The notes under the pieces are model-generated. The model saw nothing but the letters and a program-made list of their open reading frames with translations. It was not told the DNA's origin and did no database searches. This document shows, one piece after another, positions 1 through 8,955 of a DNA stretch of 64,000 bases (positions are counted from its first letter, which is position 1; each line of letters starts with the position of its first letter). A program made the translations under genes and the position numbers. The DNA comes from Kangsaoukella pontilimi (GTDB lineage: Bacteria; Pseudomonadota; Alphaproteobacteria; Rhodobacterales; Rhodobacteraceae): positions 1,054,001 through 1,118,000 of the forward strand of contig NZ_WUPT01000001.1 of assembly GCF_009830125.1 (NCBI RefSeq), read 5' to 3'.

Positions 1-243
1 CGCGAAGTATTCGCCCTGAAGCCAGAACAGGTTCTGTCCCCAGTAGTCGCGTTCAATCGCTCCGATGGCTTCGTCGCTGTATCCGCGCGCCTCGTCCGCG
101 GCGCGAAGGCGGTCGGCGTTGTCTCGGCCCCATTGGCGGGCAAACTCGAAGAACGCCTCGAAATCGGCGGTGAAATCCTGAAACGCCGGCTGAAAGGCCG
201 CGATGATCTCGGCCCGGGGGCGAAATTCGTGGGCACCGGTCAT
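1..243 (-). CDS. Unrecognised protein, N-terminal 81 residues (runs off left edge)
   Basis: An open frame starts with ATG at 243 and stays open to the window edge, giving 81 residues and no stop. Its ATG overlaps the TGA of the DUF4240 gene (ATGA at 243-240), so the two are probably translationally coupled. The protein is rich in Phe, Glu, Asp and Arg, has no signal peptide or membrane segment, and looks soluble and helical. I do not recognise a family; the function is unknown. The start is supported by the coupling geometry rather than by a separate ribosome binding site. Confidence 0.6.
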   Translation of the reverse strand, partial: MTGAHEFRPRAEIIAAFQPAFQDFTADFEAFFEFARQWGRDNADRLRAADEARGYSDEAIGAIERDYWGQNLFWLQGEYFA

Positions 244-1379
244 GACAGGCGCCCGGCGAGATTTGGAAGCATGGCTGCGAAGTCGTCCTCCTTGGGGTCG
301 AGGCGTTTCGTCTTCGGCTGCCGAAGGCGCGGCATGTCCTTGCCCACGCGCATTACGAAGGCCTGCTCGACCGCGTTGAGTAGCCCCTCTGCGAGCGGTT
401 TGCCGGTAAGCGTGGCGGGGTCGAACGCGTCGGGATCGGCGAGGATGGAGGTGAATACGGTTCTGCCCTGAAGGACCAGCCAGTTTCTGAAATACTCAAA
501 GGCATCGTCGCTGCAGCCGTCCATCAAAAGATAGGCCAGCGCCCAGATATCCTCCCGACAGGCCTCGGCCACGCGGTCCGTCGCCATCTGTCCAAAAGTC
601 TTGATCGCGGCGGCGCTGTAGGCGGCAAGCCGGTCCGGTAGCGTGTCGAGCCTTTCGTCCGCCGTCTGACCGCCCGTCCCGACGAGATGCCAGAACAGGG
701 CGTCGTCCATCTGATCCTGTAGGGGCTTCTGCGCGATGCGCGTTCTCTCTTCGGCAAGGATTTCGCCATGCACCCGATCAAGCCACGCCTTCTCACGCTC
801 GGTTCCGTACGCCTCGAAGTAGCGGCGGGCGAGCGCGATCGCCTCAAGCACCACGCGCCTGGAGGTGTCGAAGGACTCCTTGTGGTGGTCGAAGGCTGCT
901 TGTTGCGACGCATCCTTCTTCAGTTTTTTCGCCGCCGCGTCCCTGTCGCGCAGATCGTCCCAGAACATGGTGGCGTTCTTGCGGATATAGTGTTCCCAGC
1001 ACCGGACCGCACGCGGCCCTTCGCCGATTGCGACGAAGCGTCGGATACTCGACCGGAGGTGCCGGTGGGGCAGCCCCCGCCCCCATTCGTCGATCTTGTA
1101 ATGCGCCTCAACAAGGTCAGCGCGGCCGCGTTGAAGGTAGAATGCGACGAGTTGCTCGAACGCGCCGCCCCTGGCATGCGCGAGGGCGGGAAACCTGAGC
1201 GAAGCCGCATCGGGCACCTTGCCACGGGCGACCTTCCTCGCGTGGTCGGCGAGGTTCAATGCGTCGTCCTCGAGCGACCGGAACTTCGGCCGGAACGTGT
1301 CGAGCGCGTCCGCGATCAGCAGGGTGGTATCCATCGATTTCAGGCCCCGGTCCTGTCGGCGCCCCGCCAGCTCGACCAT
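240..1379 (-). CDS. DUF4240 domain-containing protein
   Basis: A 379-residue soluble protein. The part from about residue 225 to 320 (MDDALFWHLVG ... GCSDDAFEYFRNWL ... ADPDAF) matches the DUF4240 pattern: an initial D/E-x-FW helix, then a G-C-S-D-D-x-F-E-Y-F-R-x-W core. The first 220 residues are helical and charged and match nothing I know. The first ATG (1379) and a second one 15 codons in (1334, MDTTLLIAD) are both possible; neither has a clear Shine-Dalgarno sequence. It overlaps the next gene by 4 bases. The biochemical role of DUF4240 is unknown. Confidence 0.75.
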   Translation of the reverse strand: MVELAGRRQDRGLKSMDTTLLIADALDTFRPKFRSLEDDALNLADHARKVARGKVPDAASLRFPALAHARGGAFEQLVAFYLQRGRADLVEAHYKIDEWGRGLPHRHLRSSIRRFVAIGEGPRAVRCWEHYIRKNATMFWDDLRDRDAAAKKLKKDASQQAAFDHHKESFDTSRRVVLEAIALARRYFEAYGTEREKAWLDRVHGEILAEERTRIAQKPLQDQMDDALFWHLVGTGGQTADERLDTLPDRLAAYSAAAIKTFGQMATDRVAEACREDIWALAYLLMDGCSDDAFEYFRNWLVLQGRTVFTSILADPDAFDPATLTGKPLAEGLLNAVEQAFVMRVGKDMPRLRQPKTKRLDPKEDDFAAMLPNLAGRLS

Positions 1380-1534
1380 GTGGAAGAGAGTGTAGCCTAT
1401 CTCGGCCGCCGCTCGCGCGATTCGCCGGGCACGGACCTACGGAGCGACCGGAGCGACACCGAAAGGCCACAGCCGGTGGCGGAGCAATTTCGGCCGCCGC
1501 CGAGAGTGTACGCGGCCCGGACCGGAGGAATTGA

Positions 1535-1564
1535 AAAGGGCGGCCCCGGTCGGAGCCGCCCTTT
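1535..1564 (-). terminator. Rho-independent terminator of the lipoprotein pair
   Basis: A perfect 10-bp inverted repeat (1535-1544 and 1555-1564, AAAGGGCGGC/GCCGCCCTTT) with a 10-nt loop. Read on the minus strand the GC-rich stem ends in TTTTC. It lies 21 bp past the stop codon of the minus-strand lipoprotein gene ending at 1585. Confidence 0.75.
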
Positions 1565-1584
1565 CCTGTCCCTGTCGCTCCGTC

Positions 1585-2013
1585 TCAGCGGATGCGGTCG
1601 AGATCCCAGTCGAAGCCGATATCGTCATGGGCCACGGTCAGCTGCCAGCGCTGGCCGGGGCGGATCGGGTTCATCGGCAGTTCGATCGTGTCGGTCTCGG
1701 ACGGGCCGCCCAGCCAGCCAGCCTCTTCGAAGGCAATGGCAAGGTGCAGCGGCTGGTTCGTGGGCAAACCGATGGTCGTCGAGCCCTTCTTGAACTCGCG
1801 GGTGCCAAGATACTCCATGTTCGGTCCTTTGGGTCCGGTCCAGACATCGAGATAGACCGAGCGCGAGGTCATGAAGCCGCCCTCGACCGAGGTCAGTTTC
1901 AGAACCATGTTGGCGGGGCCCTGGTCGGCATAGGGCTTGACCCCGCCGCAACCGGCGACGAGCGCGGCGGCGGCGAAGGCGATGGCCGACCGGCGATTCA
2001 GAAGACCGCCCAT
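1585..2013 (-). CDS. Small lipoprotein of unknown function
   Basis: A 142-residue protein with an N-terminal signal peptide and a lipobox (LVAG-C at about residue 22), so it is predicted to be lipidated and anchored to a membrane facing the periplasm. The mature part is beta-rich, with a central VYLDVWTG segment, and could be an immunoglobulin-like or small beta-sandwich domain; I do not recognise a family. Its ATG overlaps the TGA of the upstream lipoprotein by one base (TGATG), so the two are translationally coupled and probably act together. A strong terminator follows at 1535-1564. Confidence 0.8.
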   Translation of the reverse strand: MGGLLNRRSAIAFAAAALVAGCGGVKPYADQGPANMVLKLTSVEGGFMTSRSVYLDVWTGPKGPNMEYLGTREFKKGSTTIGLPTNQPLHLAIAFEEAGWLGGPSETDTIELPMNPIRPGQRWQLTVAHDDIGFDWDLDRIR

Positions 2014-2525
2014 CAGACGAGATCCGGGCAGCGGATCGCGCCGCCGCGCGCCCAGGACAGGACCGCCTTGTTCATGGCGCCATAGCCCATCTTGCCGCCG
2101 TAGAGGTCGATCTGGGTGCCGCCCGAGGCCGGGGCCACGTCGATCAGGTAGAAGATGCCCTGCTGCTCCATCCCGAAGACAGGCTTGCCATTGCCGTTCC
2201 GGCGATGGACCGGCACTTCCATGCGGCTGCCGGTGCTGCGCGGCTTGGCCGAATAGTAGAGGTTCATCACCTGCATCACCGGCGCCATGCCGGGGCCGGG
2301 CGAATAGCTGCTGCGGGTCTGGATATTACGGTTGAAGCATTTCTCCGTGCCCTGGCGGATGCTGGAGGCCACGGCGGAGTAGCTGCGCGAAATCTTGTGC
2401 GACTGGAAATCCGACATGAAGGCACCGCTTTTCACGACGCTCCGCATTTCTTCAGCCGTTTGGGGAACTGGGGTACAAGCCGCCATGGCGGCAAGGGCGA
2501 ACAGCCCGAGAATCGCTTTTTTCAT
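2013..2525 (-). CDS. Lipoprotein of unknown function
   Basis: A 170-residue protein that begins with a short signal peptide and a lipobox (AMAA-C, Cys at about residue 16), predicting a lipid-anchored envelope protein. The mature part has a basic stretch around residues 40-60, one Cys (CFNRN), and a beta-rich C-terminal half. No family recognised. It is the first gene of a two-lipoprotein operon; the downstream gene starts within its stop codon. A function in the cell envelope is inferred only from the lipobox. Confidence 0.8.
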   Translation of the reverse strand: MKKAILGLFALAAMAACTPVPQTAEEMRSVVKSGAFMSDFQSHKISRSYSAVASSIRQGTEKCFNRNIQTRSSYSPGPGMAPVMQVMNLYYSAKPRSTGSRMEVPVHRRNGNGKPVFGMEQQGIFYLIDVAPASGGTQIDLYGGKMGYGAMNKAVLSWARGGAIRCPDLV

Positions 2526-2653
2526 AAAACTGTCCTCATCTTTTCCGTTGCGAGACCAATTCGAAACTTCGCGACAGGATTGTCGCTCGGTTCCTGGCGT
2601 AGGAACGAAGATGGGCGGAAATGGGGCGGTGTGTGGGCGTTTTCCGGTGACGC

Positions 2654-3100
2654 TCAGCCGTAGAGAGCGGCCGCGCGGCGCTCGAAAGCGCGAACCACGC
2701 GCTGCATGGCGTCGTTGAAGAAAAACGTGGCGGTGGATTGCAGCAGCTTGTTCCGGAACTCGAAATCCACGTGGAAGCTGACTTCACAGCCGCCCTCGGG
2801 CACGTCCCGGAACGCCCAGTTGGACACCATGTGATGAAACGGGCCGTCGAGGTACTCGGTGTCGATCTTCCTGGCCTCGGGCCAGAGCGTCACGCGGCTG
2901 CCAAAGCGCTCGCGGAAGACCTTGAACGAGATCACGAGGTCCGCGAGCATCACCGTCTTCTCGCCCTCGTCGCGGGTCGAGCGGATGCGCGCCGCCGCCG
3001 TCCAAGGCAGGAACTCGGGATAGCGACCCACGTCTGCGACGAGGTCATACATCTGCTGAGCGGAATACGGCAGGCGGCGGGTTTCGGAATGGGTCGGCAT
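2654..3100 (-). CDS. Coq10/RatA-type START (polyketide cyclase) family protein
   Basis: A 148-residue protein of the Coq10/RatA branch of the START superfamily. The N-terminal helix and strand ([17 protein letters not shown]-x-RYPEFLPW) and the beta sheet ending in [15 protein letters not shown] are typical, and the length is usual. Coq10 proteins bind ubiquinone in a hydrophobic pocket and are needed for normal respiratory function. In many alphaproteobacteria this gene sits by lipA; here lipA is about 4.4 kb away. The name RatA (ribosome association toxin) is often given to the same family by annotation pipelines; the Coq10 role is more likely here. Confidence 0.88.
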   Translation of the reverse strand: MPTHSETRRLPYSAQQMYDLVADVGRYPEFLPWTAAARIRSTRDEGEKTVMLADLVISFKVFRERFGSRVTLWPEARKIDTEYLDGPFHHMVSNWAFRDVPEGGCEVSFHVDFEFRNKLLQSTATFFFNDAMQRVVRAFERRAAALYG

Positions 3101-3170
3101 ACGTCTCGGGGCTGGTCGGTCTCGACCCTTTAAGTGTAGAGACGGACGGGACAGTCAAGGGGAAGTGGCC

Positions 3171-3704
3171 ATGTCCGACGCTTACGTGATCGACGAAATG
3201 ATCTCGGCCAAGGCCATCGCGGCCCGGATCGAGGCGCTGGCCCAGGAAATCAAGAAGACCTTCGCGGACACGGAAAAACTGGTGGTCGTGGGGCTTTTGC
3301 GCGGGTCTTTCGTGTTCATCGCGGACCTCGTCCGCGAGCTCGACATGAATGTCGAAGTCGATTTCCTGGAAGCCTCGTCCTACGGAGACAGCATGGAATC
3401 GAGCCGCGAAGTGCGCATCCTGAAGGACCTGCGCGGCGAGATCGCCGGGCGCGACGTGCTGGTGGTGGAAGACATCGTCGACACGGGCTTCACGCTGCAC
3501 CATGTCATGCAGCTTTTGCAGACGCGCGAGCCACGGCGGCTGGAGACCATCGCCCTTCTGGACAAACCGTCCCGCCGGGAGACCGATGTGAAGGCCACGT
3601 GGACCGGGTTCGAGATCCCGGACGAGTTCGTCGTGGGCTATGGCATCGACTATGCGCAGCGGAACCGGAACCTGCCCTTCATCGGGAAGGTGAGATTTAC
3701 CTGA
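3171..3704 (+). CDS. hpt: Hypoxanthine phosphoribosyltransferase
   Basis: Catalyses PRPP-dependent salvage of hypoxanthine (and guanine) to IMP/GMP in the cytoplasm. The 177-residue protein carries the PRPP-binding motif [13 protein letters not shown] near residue 103, an LRGSFVF loop after the first strand, and a C-terminal [16 protein letters not shown] substrate-binding segment. ATG 3171 is chosen because AAGGGGA at 3158-3164 gives a good ribosome binding site; a GTG at 3165 is too close to it. It stands divergently from the Coq10-type gene and seems to be a single-gene unit. Confidence 0.95.
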   Translation: MSDAYVIDEMISAKAIAARIEALAQEIKKTFADTEKLVVVGLLRGSFVFIADLVRELDMNVEVDFLEASSYGDSMESSREVRILKDLRGEIAGRDVLVVEDIVDTGFTLHHVMQLLQTREPRRLETIALLDKPSRRETDVKATWTGFEIPDEFVVGYGIDYAQRNRNLPFIGKVRFT

Positions 3705-3847
3705 GTTAAAGCTCCGCCGCAGTTCTGCGCCAGTTTTGCCACAGATGGCGGCGTTCCCCGCCGGCAGGAAGCGACTCTCCTCGCCGCAGGTGAGGAATGA
3801 CCTATGGTAAGGGCTGCCGGGGGGGGGATCGGCTTTGGGAATGTGCC

Positions 3848-4618
3848 GTGCGCGGAATGTATCTGCTGCTCCTTACCGTCTTTCTGCTGCCGCATGCCGC
3901 GGCCGCCGCTGACGCGCCGCCTGCCCCCGCCCCTGCTGTTTCCTTTGCAGTCACATCGAGCGACGAGGGTGTCGCGGAATATGCCGCGATGGTCATCGAT
4001 CTGCCGCTCGGCGGGCTCAGCTTCGGGCGTCCGCGCTCGGCGCTGGACGATCCCGCTTTCACCGCACCGGGCCTTGCGCTGACGCTGGCGCGTTCGCAGG
4101 CGAGCAGCGCCGCGATAGAGGACCGGCTGGGGCCGGGCCTTTTGTTCTCTTCCGATCCCTTTCACGGCGTGACGCTGTCGGGCTCGCTGCATCAGACGAC
4201 GGGCCTCTCGTCAGGCGAGCTGGTGGCCGTGACCGGGCGCTACGAGGCGGAAGAGCTGAAGCGGATCGGCCGCATCGCCTTTTACGGCGGCGCCGAAGCC
4301 GGACCGGGCGAGGACGTTTTCCGACTGGGCACGTCGCTTACGCGGGGGCGCGCGACCGCCGGGCTGGACCTGACAGCCGAGGGCGGCGCTTCGCGGCGGC
4401 GGGTGTCGGGCGTCTATCTGGGGGTCGAGATCACCGAGGGCCTGTCCCTTGGCATGTCGCGAGAGGTCGAGCGTGACCCCGATGGCGCGGAACTTCCCGC
4501 ACGGCTGGGCATTGGCGCGGCCGTGGATTTCGGCGCGGGCCAGGTCGTCTCCGGAGCTATCGGGGATGTGGGCGGCGACACGCCAACCATCGGACTGATG
4601 CTGGGCCTGCAATTTTAG
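3848..4618 (+). CDS. Secreted, probably outer-membrane beta-barrel protein
   Basis: A 256-residue protein with a classical signal peptide (MRGMYLLLLTVFLLPHAAAAADA). The mature part is made of alternating Gly-rich strands and ends in LMLGLQF; a C-terminal aromatic Phe is the signature recognised by the Bam machinery, so an outer-membrane barrel is likely. I chose GTG 3848 because it gives a positively charged n-region and has GGGA seven bases upstream; ATG 3857 and ATG 3797 are alternatives. Between 3797 and 3848 lies a run of nine G (3819-3827). No family recognised; a porin-like role is inferred. Confidence 0.7.
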   Translation: MRGMYLLLLTVFLLPHAAAAADAPPAPAPAVSFAVTSSDEGVAEYAAMVIDLPLGGLSFGRPRSALDDPAFTAPGLALTLARSQASSAAIEDRLGPGLLFSSDPFHGVTLSGSLHQTTGLSSGELVAVTGRYEAEELKRIGRIAFYGGAEAGPGEDVFRLGTSLTRGRATAGLDLTAEGGASRRRVSGVYLGVEITEGLSLGMSREVERDPDGAELPARLGIGAAVDFGAGQVVSGAIGDVGGDTPTIGLMLGLQF

Positions 4619-4683
4619 GATTAGCGGAAATCCGCACACTTATCTGTTCAATTCCGCACATGCGCCCCGCGAAATTACCGAAT

Positions 4684-4710
4684 TTGACATATGGCAAGGC
4701 GCGCTACCCT
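4684..4710 (+). promoter_or_regulatory. Candidate promoter for the cytochrome pair
   Basis: A consensus -35 element TTGACA (4684-4689) is followed 15 bp later by TACCCT (4705-4710). It lies 40-66 bp before the start of the c-type cytochrome gene. The spacing is shorter than ideal, so the -10 assignment is uncertain. Confidence 0.4.
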
Positions 4711-4749
4711 TTGACGCATGCCTTCGCGGATACAACCAAAGGATCGTTC

Positions 4750-5229
4750 ATGTCTTTCACCCGTTCATTGATCGCCGGCGCTGTTGTCGCCACCCTTGTC
4801 GCCCCTGCCGCCTTTGCCGGCGGCCATGGCGGGAACCCTGCCGTGAAGGCACGCCAGTCGCATATGCAGCTTTACGCCCACAACCTCGGCGTTATCGGCG
4901 GCATGGCCCGCGGCAATGTCGAATACGATGCCGAGGCCGCGCAGGCGGCGGCGGACAACCTTGTGCTGCTCACGCAGGTCAGCCAGCGGAGCTACTGGGT
5001 GCCCGGCACATCGAATGCCGATCTGGGCGAGGAAACCCGGCTTCTGCCCGCGCTCTTCGAGGATGGCGGTTTCGCCAAGGCGGTCGAGATCGGCGGCAAC
5101 CTTGCGGCAGCGGCCGAAGGCCTTGCAGCGGTTGCCAGTGACGGTCAGGCGGCACTCGGTCCGGCGCTCGGCCCCGTGGGCGCGCAGTGCGGCGCCTGCC
5201 ACGAGGCGTTCCAGCAGCCGAACAACTAA
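4750..5229 (+). CDS. Cytochrome c' / c556 family protein
   Basis: A 159-residue periplasmic cytochrome. Residues 1-23 are a Sec signal peptide (cleavage after AFA), followed by a helical bundle, and a single haem-binding CGACH at residues 147-151 next to the C terminus, the arrangement of cytochrome c'/c556. Such proteins carry electrons or bind small gases such as NO. ATG 4750 is preceded by AAAGGA. It is followed 15 bp later by a dihaem cytochrome gene, and the two probably form an operon and an electron-transfer pair. Confidence 0.88.
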   Translation: MSFTRSLIAGAVVATLVAPAAFAGGHGGNPAVKARQSHMQLYAHNLGVIGGMARGNVEYDAEAAQAAADNLVLLTQVSQRSYWVPGTSNADLGEETRLLPALFEDGGFAKAVEIGGNLAAAAEGLAAVASDGQAALGPALGPVGAQCGACHEAFQQPNN

Positions 5230-5244
5230 GCACCGGGGACGGCG

Positions 5245-6129
5245 ATGATCGGACGTCTCGTCAAGGGGCTGATCCTTGTCGCCCTTGTCGTTGCGGCAGC
5301 GGGCTGGGTTCTGACCCGGCCCGCCACCGTCGAGCCCGAGCGTTTCGCCACGCTGACCGGCGACGCCGCCGCGGGAGAAGCCGTGTTCTGGGCTGGCGGC
5401 TGCGCGTCCTGCCACACCGAAAGCAGCGCGACCGACCGTACGCTTCTGACCGGGGGCTACCGGATCGAAAGCGATTTCGGCACCTTCGTCGCGCCCAATA
5501 TCTCACCCGACCCCGAACACGGAATCGGCGGCTGGAGCCTTACCGACTTTGCCAATGCGATGCTGGAGGGCACCACACCCGAGGGCGCGCATTATTTCCC
5601 GTCCTTTCCCTATGGCAGCTACCGCCTGATGGCCGATCAGGACGTGGCGGATCTCTGGGCCTATCTTCAGACCCTGCCCCCGAGCGACCGTCCGAGTGTG
5701 CCGCATGAGCTGTCCTTACCGTTCAACTTGCGCATGGCGGTGGGGGGCTGGAAGGTTCTCTATCTCGACCGGGGCCTCGTAGGACCGGGCGACGGCGCTC
5801 AACTGGAGCGTGGGCGCTATCTGGTCGAAGCGCTCGGCCATTGCGCTGAATGCCACACGCCGCGGGACGCTTTCGGCGGGCTCGACACCACACGCTGGAT
5901 GGCGGGTGCGCCGAACCCGTCGGGACGCGGACGAATCCCCGGCCTGACACCGGCGCAACTGACATGGTCGGAGGGCGACATCGCCTATTACCTCGAAACG
6001 GGGTTCACGCCCGATTTCGACAGCGCGGGCGGCGGCATGGCTTCGGTCGTGAAGAACCTGGCAAATCTCACCCCCGAAGACCGCACCGCCATCGCAGCCT
6101 ATCTGAAGGCTTTGCCGGCGGCGGAGTGA
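5245..6129 (+). CDS. Membrane-anchored dihaem cytochrome c
   Basis: A 294-residue protein with an uncleaved N-terminal membrane helix (about residues 5-23) and two cytochrome c domains, with haem motifs CASCH (53-57) and CAECH (200-204). The layout resembles the cytochrome subunit of membrane-bound sugar/alcohol dehydrogenases, but no dehydrogenase gene is adjacent, so its donor is unknown. Methionine axial ligands are likely in the PFNLRMAVGGW and GGGMASVVKNL segments. It follows the cytochrome c' gene closely and probably passes electrons to it or to the terminal oxidase. Confidence 0.88.
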   Translation: MIGRLVKGLILVALVVAAAGWVLTRPATVEPERFATLTGDAAAGEAVFWAGGCASCHTESSATDRTLLTGGYRIESDFGTFVAPNISPDPEHGIGGWSLTDFANAMLEGTTPEGAHYFPSFPYGSYRLMADQDVADLWAYLQTLPPSDRPSVPHELSLPFNLRMAVGGWKVLYLDRGLVGPGDGAQLERGRYLVEALGHCAECHTPRDAFGGLDTTRWMAGAPNPSGRGRIPGLTPAQLTWSEGDIAYYLETGFTPDFDSAGGGMASVVKNLANLTPEDRTAIAAYLKALPAAE

Positions 6130-6190
6130 GGGGGCGCTGCCCCCACGGCCCTGACGGGCCTCACCCCCGGAGTATTTCCGAACAGAAGAT
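6127..6190. repeat. REP-like palindromic intergenic element, copy 1
   Basis: After the cytochrome stop codon comes GGGGGCGCTGCCCCC (imperfectly self-complementary), a GGCCCTGACGGGCC hairpin, then CCCCCGGAGTATTTCCGAACAG. The same order GGGGCGCTGCCCC ... CCCCGGAGTATTT recurs at 13961-14003 in inverted orientation, and the CCCCGGgATATTTCgGAACAGgcGAAG part recurs at 13881-13926. It sits between convergent genes and may also act as a bidirectional terminator. Confidence 0.65.
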
Positions 6191-6207
6191 GCCCCGGGCG
6201 CGTGGTC

Positions 6208-7395
6208 TCAATTGGGGCTGTCGGGGATGACGTAGCTTGTGAAGCCATAGCGTTGAGGCGCGTAGAGATCGGCGATTGGCGCGTCGACGAAGGGCACGTC
6301 CACGAAGGCCTCGAAACAGTCGGCGCAATCTTCGCCAGCGGCGGCGGCGGCCCGGTTCGCGGCGGCGGTGAGCGCGGCCTCGTCCCCATCGGTTGGGGCG
6401 AGCCCGTCGAGAAGCCCCGGCCGCACCCGGTCATGGAGCGCCTGTGGCCCGCTCACCGTGGCGCGGAAGGCATGGACGGCGAAGCCCTCGACCGCGACAT
6501 AGGCCCCGTTCGCGACAAGGGGCGCGGCGGCACCCATGGGCGTGACCTGCACCTGATCCGCGCGGTCGGCCCTGACGGGTGCCATCTCATAGGCCAGTCC
6601 CGTTCCGTCCAGCCCGGCGCGGAGCGCGGCGTCGAGCTCGGCGGCGCGGTTTGCGGCGGCCGCATCGGGGTCGGTGGAGCCGTCAAGCGCCGTGATCAGC
6701 CCCGGCAGGTAGATGCGGAAGCTGCCCTCGTAGGTGTTAGCCGGCTCGGGATAGTCGGGCGGGGTGTAGTCCAGAAAAGCACGTTCGGAGCCAAGCGTTT
6801 CGTCCACGGCGGCGACGTAATCGGCATGGGTATCGAAACGCTGGTAGCGCTCTTCGAGGGGCTGGCTGGCGGCGAGGAGCGCGTCGATATCGGCCGCGAA
6901 TCCGTCCGCAAAGCGGCCCGCGCCGCCTGAACAGGCCGCGCGCAGGCAACGCCAGACCTGCGCATCCCGGCCCGGCACCTTGAGCGTCGCGAAGGGTGTG
7001 TCGATGCCGTTTCCCGGGGGCGACAGGAACACGACCGAAAGGAGCAGCACCTCGAGCGCGGCGCCGGTATGTTCGGTGAAAAAGGCGCTCTCGCGGGCCG
7101 CTTCGAGGAGTGCGCGGTCGGTCACGACACGAGGCGCGCCACCTGTGGCGGCGGCGTGCAGGATCAGGAAGGGCCGCGCGTCATCGGGGCCGAAATCCGC
7201 GCCGCGGAGGAAGTAGGACCGGGTCGCGCCGGGCGTGTCAGCGGCGCCGTCGGACGGGATCGCCTCGGGTGCAGGGGCGGGCATGACGGCCACGTCGTCC
7301 CCGCCGCCCCGGTCCGGCCCGAAGGCGACGAACAGAGCGACGGCAAGGATGAGGACAACCGCGATGAGGGCGAGAACGGAAAGGGGTAAACGCAT
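6208..7395 (-). CDS. Membrane-anchored protein of unknown function
   Basis: A 395-residue protein with one N-terminal transmembrane segment (about residues 5-27), then a Pro/Ala/Gly/Asp-rich linker and a large, probably periplasmic, alpha/beta domain. Four Cys occur: a CLRAAC pair around residue 150 and a CADC pair near residue 358, which suggests disulfides. Near the C terminus it has FVDVPFVDAPIADLYAPQRYGF. I do not recognise a family. The ribosome binding site before ATG 7395 is weak. It is convergent with the cytochrome operon, with a REP-like element between them. Confidence 0.7.
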   Translation of the reverse strand: MRLPLSVLALIAVVLILAVALFVAFGPDRGGGDDVAVMPAPAPEAIPSDGAADTPGATRSYFLRGADFGPDDARPFLILHAAATGGAPRVVTDRALLEAARESAFFTEHTGAALEVLLLSVVFLSPPGNGIDTPFATLKVPGRDAQVWRCLRAACSGGAGRFADGFAADIDALLAASQPLEERYQRFDTHADYVAAVDETLGSERAFLDYTPPDYPEPANTYEGSFRIYLPGLITALDGSTDPDAAAANRAAELDAALRAGLDGTGLAYEMAPVRADRADQVQVTPMGAAAPLVANGAYVAVEGFAVHAFRATVSGPQALHDRVRPGLLDGLAPTDGDEAALTAAANRAAAAAGEDCADCFEAFVDVPFVDAPIADLYAPQRYGFTSYVIPDSPN

Positions 7396-7469
7396 GAATC
7401 AATTATCCAATCTATCCCCCGCCGGCGACGCTAGCCGCGTGGGACCGATCGGAAAAGACCTTGGGCGCG

Positions 7470-8438
7470 CTACCCGGCGGTGCTGTTGCCCAGTTTTTTA
7501 AGCCGCGCCTCGCGGAGACGCGCGAAGTCATCGCCCGCGTGGTAGGACGAGCGCGTCAGCGGCGTGGCCGAGACCATCAGGAAGCCCTTGCCATAGGCGG
7601 CCTTCTCGTAGCCCGCGAATTCCTCGGGCGTGACGAACCGGTCGACCCGGTGGTGCTTGGGAGTGGGCTGCAGGTACTGGCCGATGGTCAGGAAGTCGAT
7701 ATCGGCGGCGCGCATGTCGTCCATCACCTGAAGGACGGCCTGACGGTCTTCACCAAGGCCCACCATGATGCCCGATTTCGTGAACATCGTGGGGTCGAGT
7801 TCCTTGACCCGCTGCAGGAGCCGGAGCGAGTGGAAATAGCGCGCGCCGGGGCGCACCTCGGGGTAGAGGCCGGGGACGGTCTCAAGGTTGTGATTGAACA
7901 CGTCCGGGCGCGCCTCGACCACGGTTTCGAGTACCGACGGGTCGCATTTCAGGAAGTCGGGCGTCAGGATCTCGATGGTGGTGCCGGGGGACTGACGCCG
8001 GATGGCGCGGATCGTCATGGCGAAATGCTCGGCGCCGCCGTCCTCGACATCGTCGCGGTCCACGGAGGTGATGACCACGTGGTTGAGGCCGAGTTTCTTG
8101 ACGGCGTCGGCGACGCGGCCCGGCTCGAACACGTCGAGCGCCTCGGGCGGTTTGCCGGTGGCGATGTTGCAGAAGGTGCAGGCGCGGGTGCAGACCTCGC
8201 CCATGATCATCATGGTGGCGTGGCCCTGGCTCCAGCACTCGCCCACATTGGGGCATCCGGCCTCTTCGCAGACCGTGGTGAGCTTGTGCTCGCGCATGAT
8301 GTCGCGGGTCTGCTTGTAGCCTTCGCTGACGGGCGCCTTGACGCGAATCCAGTCAGGCTTCTTCGGCTGGGCGTTATCGGGCTTGTGCGCCTTCTCGGGG
8401 TGCCTGAGGCGCGGGACGTCGATATCCTTGGGGCTCAT
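7470..8438 (-). CDS. lipA: Lipoyl synthase
   Basis: A radical-SAM enzyme that inserts two sulfur atoms into octanoyl groups on the E2/GcvH proteins to make lipoate. All marks are present in the 322 residues: the auxiliary cluster Cys57, Cys62 and Cys68 ([12 protein letters not shown]), the radical-SAM CxxxCxxC at 83-90 (CTRACTFC), and the C-terminal RSSYHAG with the conserved Ser ligand. The neighbouring N-demethylation genes contain GcvT-like modules but no glycine cleavage GcvH, so the usual lipoylated targets lie elsewhere. It is preceded at 108 bp by the DUF4342 gene on the same strand. Confidence 0.97.
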   Translation of the reverse strand: MSPKDIDVPRLRHPEKAHKPDNAQPKKPDWIRVKAPVSEGYKQTRDIMREHKLTTVCEEAGCPNVGECWSQGHATMMIMGEVCTRACTFCNIATGKPPEALDVFEPGRVADAVKKLGLNHVVITSVDRDDVEDGGAEHFAMTIRAIRRQSPGTTIEILTPDFLKCDPSVLETVVEARPDVFNHNLETVPGLYPEVRPGARYFHSLRLLQRVKELDPTMFTKSGIMVGLGEDRQAVLQVMDDMRAADIDFLTIGQYLQPTPKHHRVDRFVTPEEFAGYEKAAYGKGFLMVSATPLTRSSYHAGDDFARLREARLKKLGNSTAG

Positions 8439-8546
8439 GGTGGCTCCGTTGTCGGTTTCCCGCTATGTATCCCCTTCCCGCGCCTCTGTCCAACGCGCCA
8501 AGGGTCGCACATGACGGCTTTGCGCCATGTGCAACCCGTTGAAGCG

Positions 8547-8867
8547 TCAGGTGTCCGGCGTCTTTTCCGGTTCTTCCTCGATGATTTCGATCTTTACCTT
8601 GGCCACAAGCGCCGCGAGCGCGCCGAGAACGGCGAGAACCGGTGTGGCGATCACCACCGCGCCGCCGGCGATGGCGCCATAGGCGAGGGGTATTTCGAGG
8701 GCGATATCGCCGTCGGGCTCGACCACGCGAATGCGTTTCACGTGGCTGTCGGCGGCGAGTTGCTTGACCCGGCGGATCAGTTCCTCGCCGGCGACTTCGA
8801 TTTCCTTGGTCCAGCTGTCGCGCGTCTCGGGCGCGTCGGCCGGTTTGTCGGTGTCCTGGTCGGTCAT
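8547..8867 (-). CDS. DUF4342 domain-containing protein
   Basis: A 106-residue protein. The central part (SWTKEIEVAGEELIRRVKQL ... RIRVVEPDG ... LEIPLAYGA) matches DUF4342, followed by a hydrophobic segment at about residues 64-90 that probably spans or touches the membrane, and a charged tail of Glu and Lys. An AGGAG sequence 7 bases before ATG 8867 fixes the start. Function unknown. It may be co-transcribed with lipA, but the gap of 108 bp leaves room for a separate promoter. Confidence 0.82.
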   Translation of the reverse strand: MTDQDTDKPADAPETRDSWTKEIEVAGEELIRRVKQLAADSHVKRIRVVEPDGDIALEIPLAYGAIAGGAVVIATPVLAVLGALAALVAKVKIEIIEEEPEKTPDT

Positions 8868-8955
8868 TCTGAAACTCCTTTGCGTCCGAATGACCGACTT
8901 CTGTCAGGTATGCCGAGGCCGCGCTTTGAGCCGGATCAAACCCGGCCCGTGGCGA

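Noticed and set aside
8930-8946. Short hairpin GCCGG-N7-CCGGC between the DUF4342 and DUF6456 genes as a terminator
   Set aside because: Only 5 bp of stem and no T tract; too weak to call.
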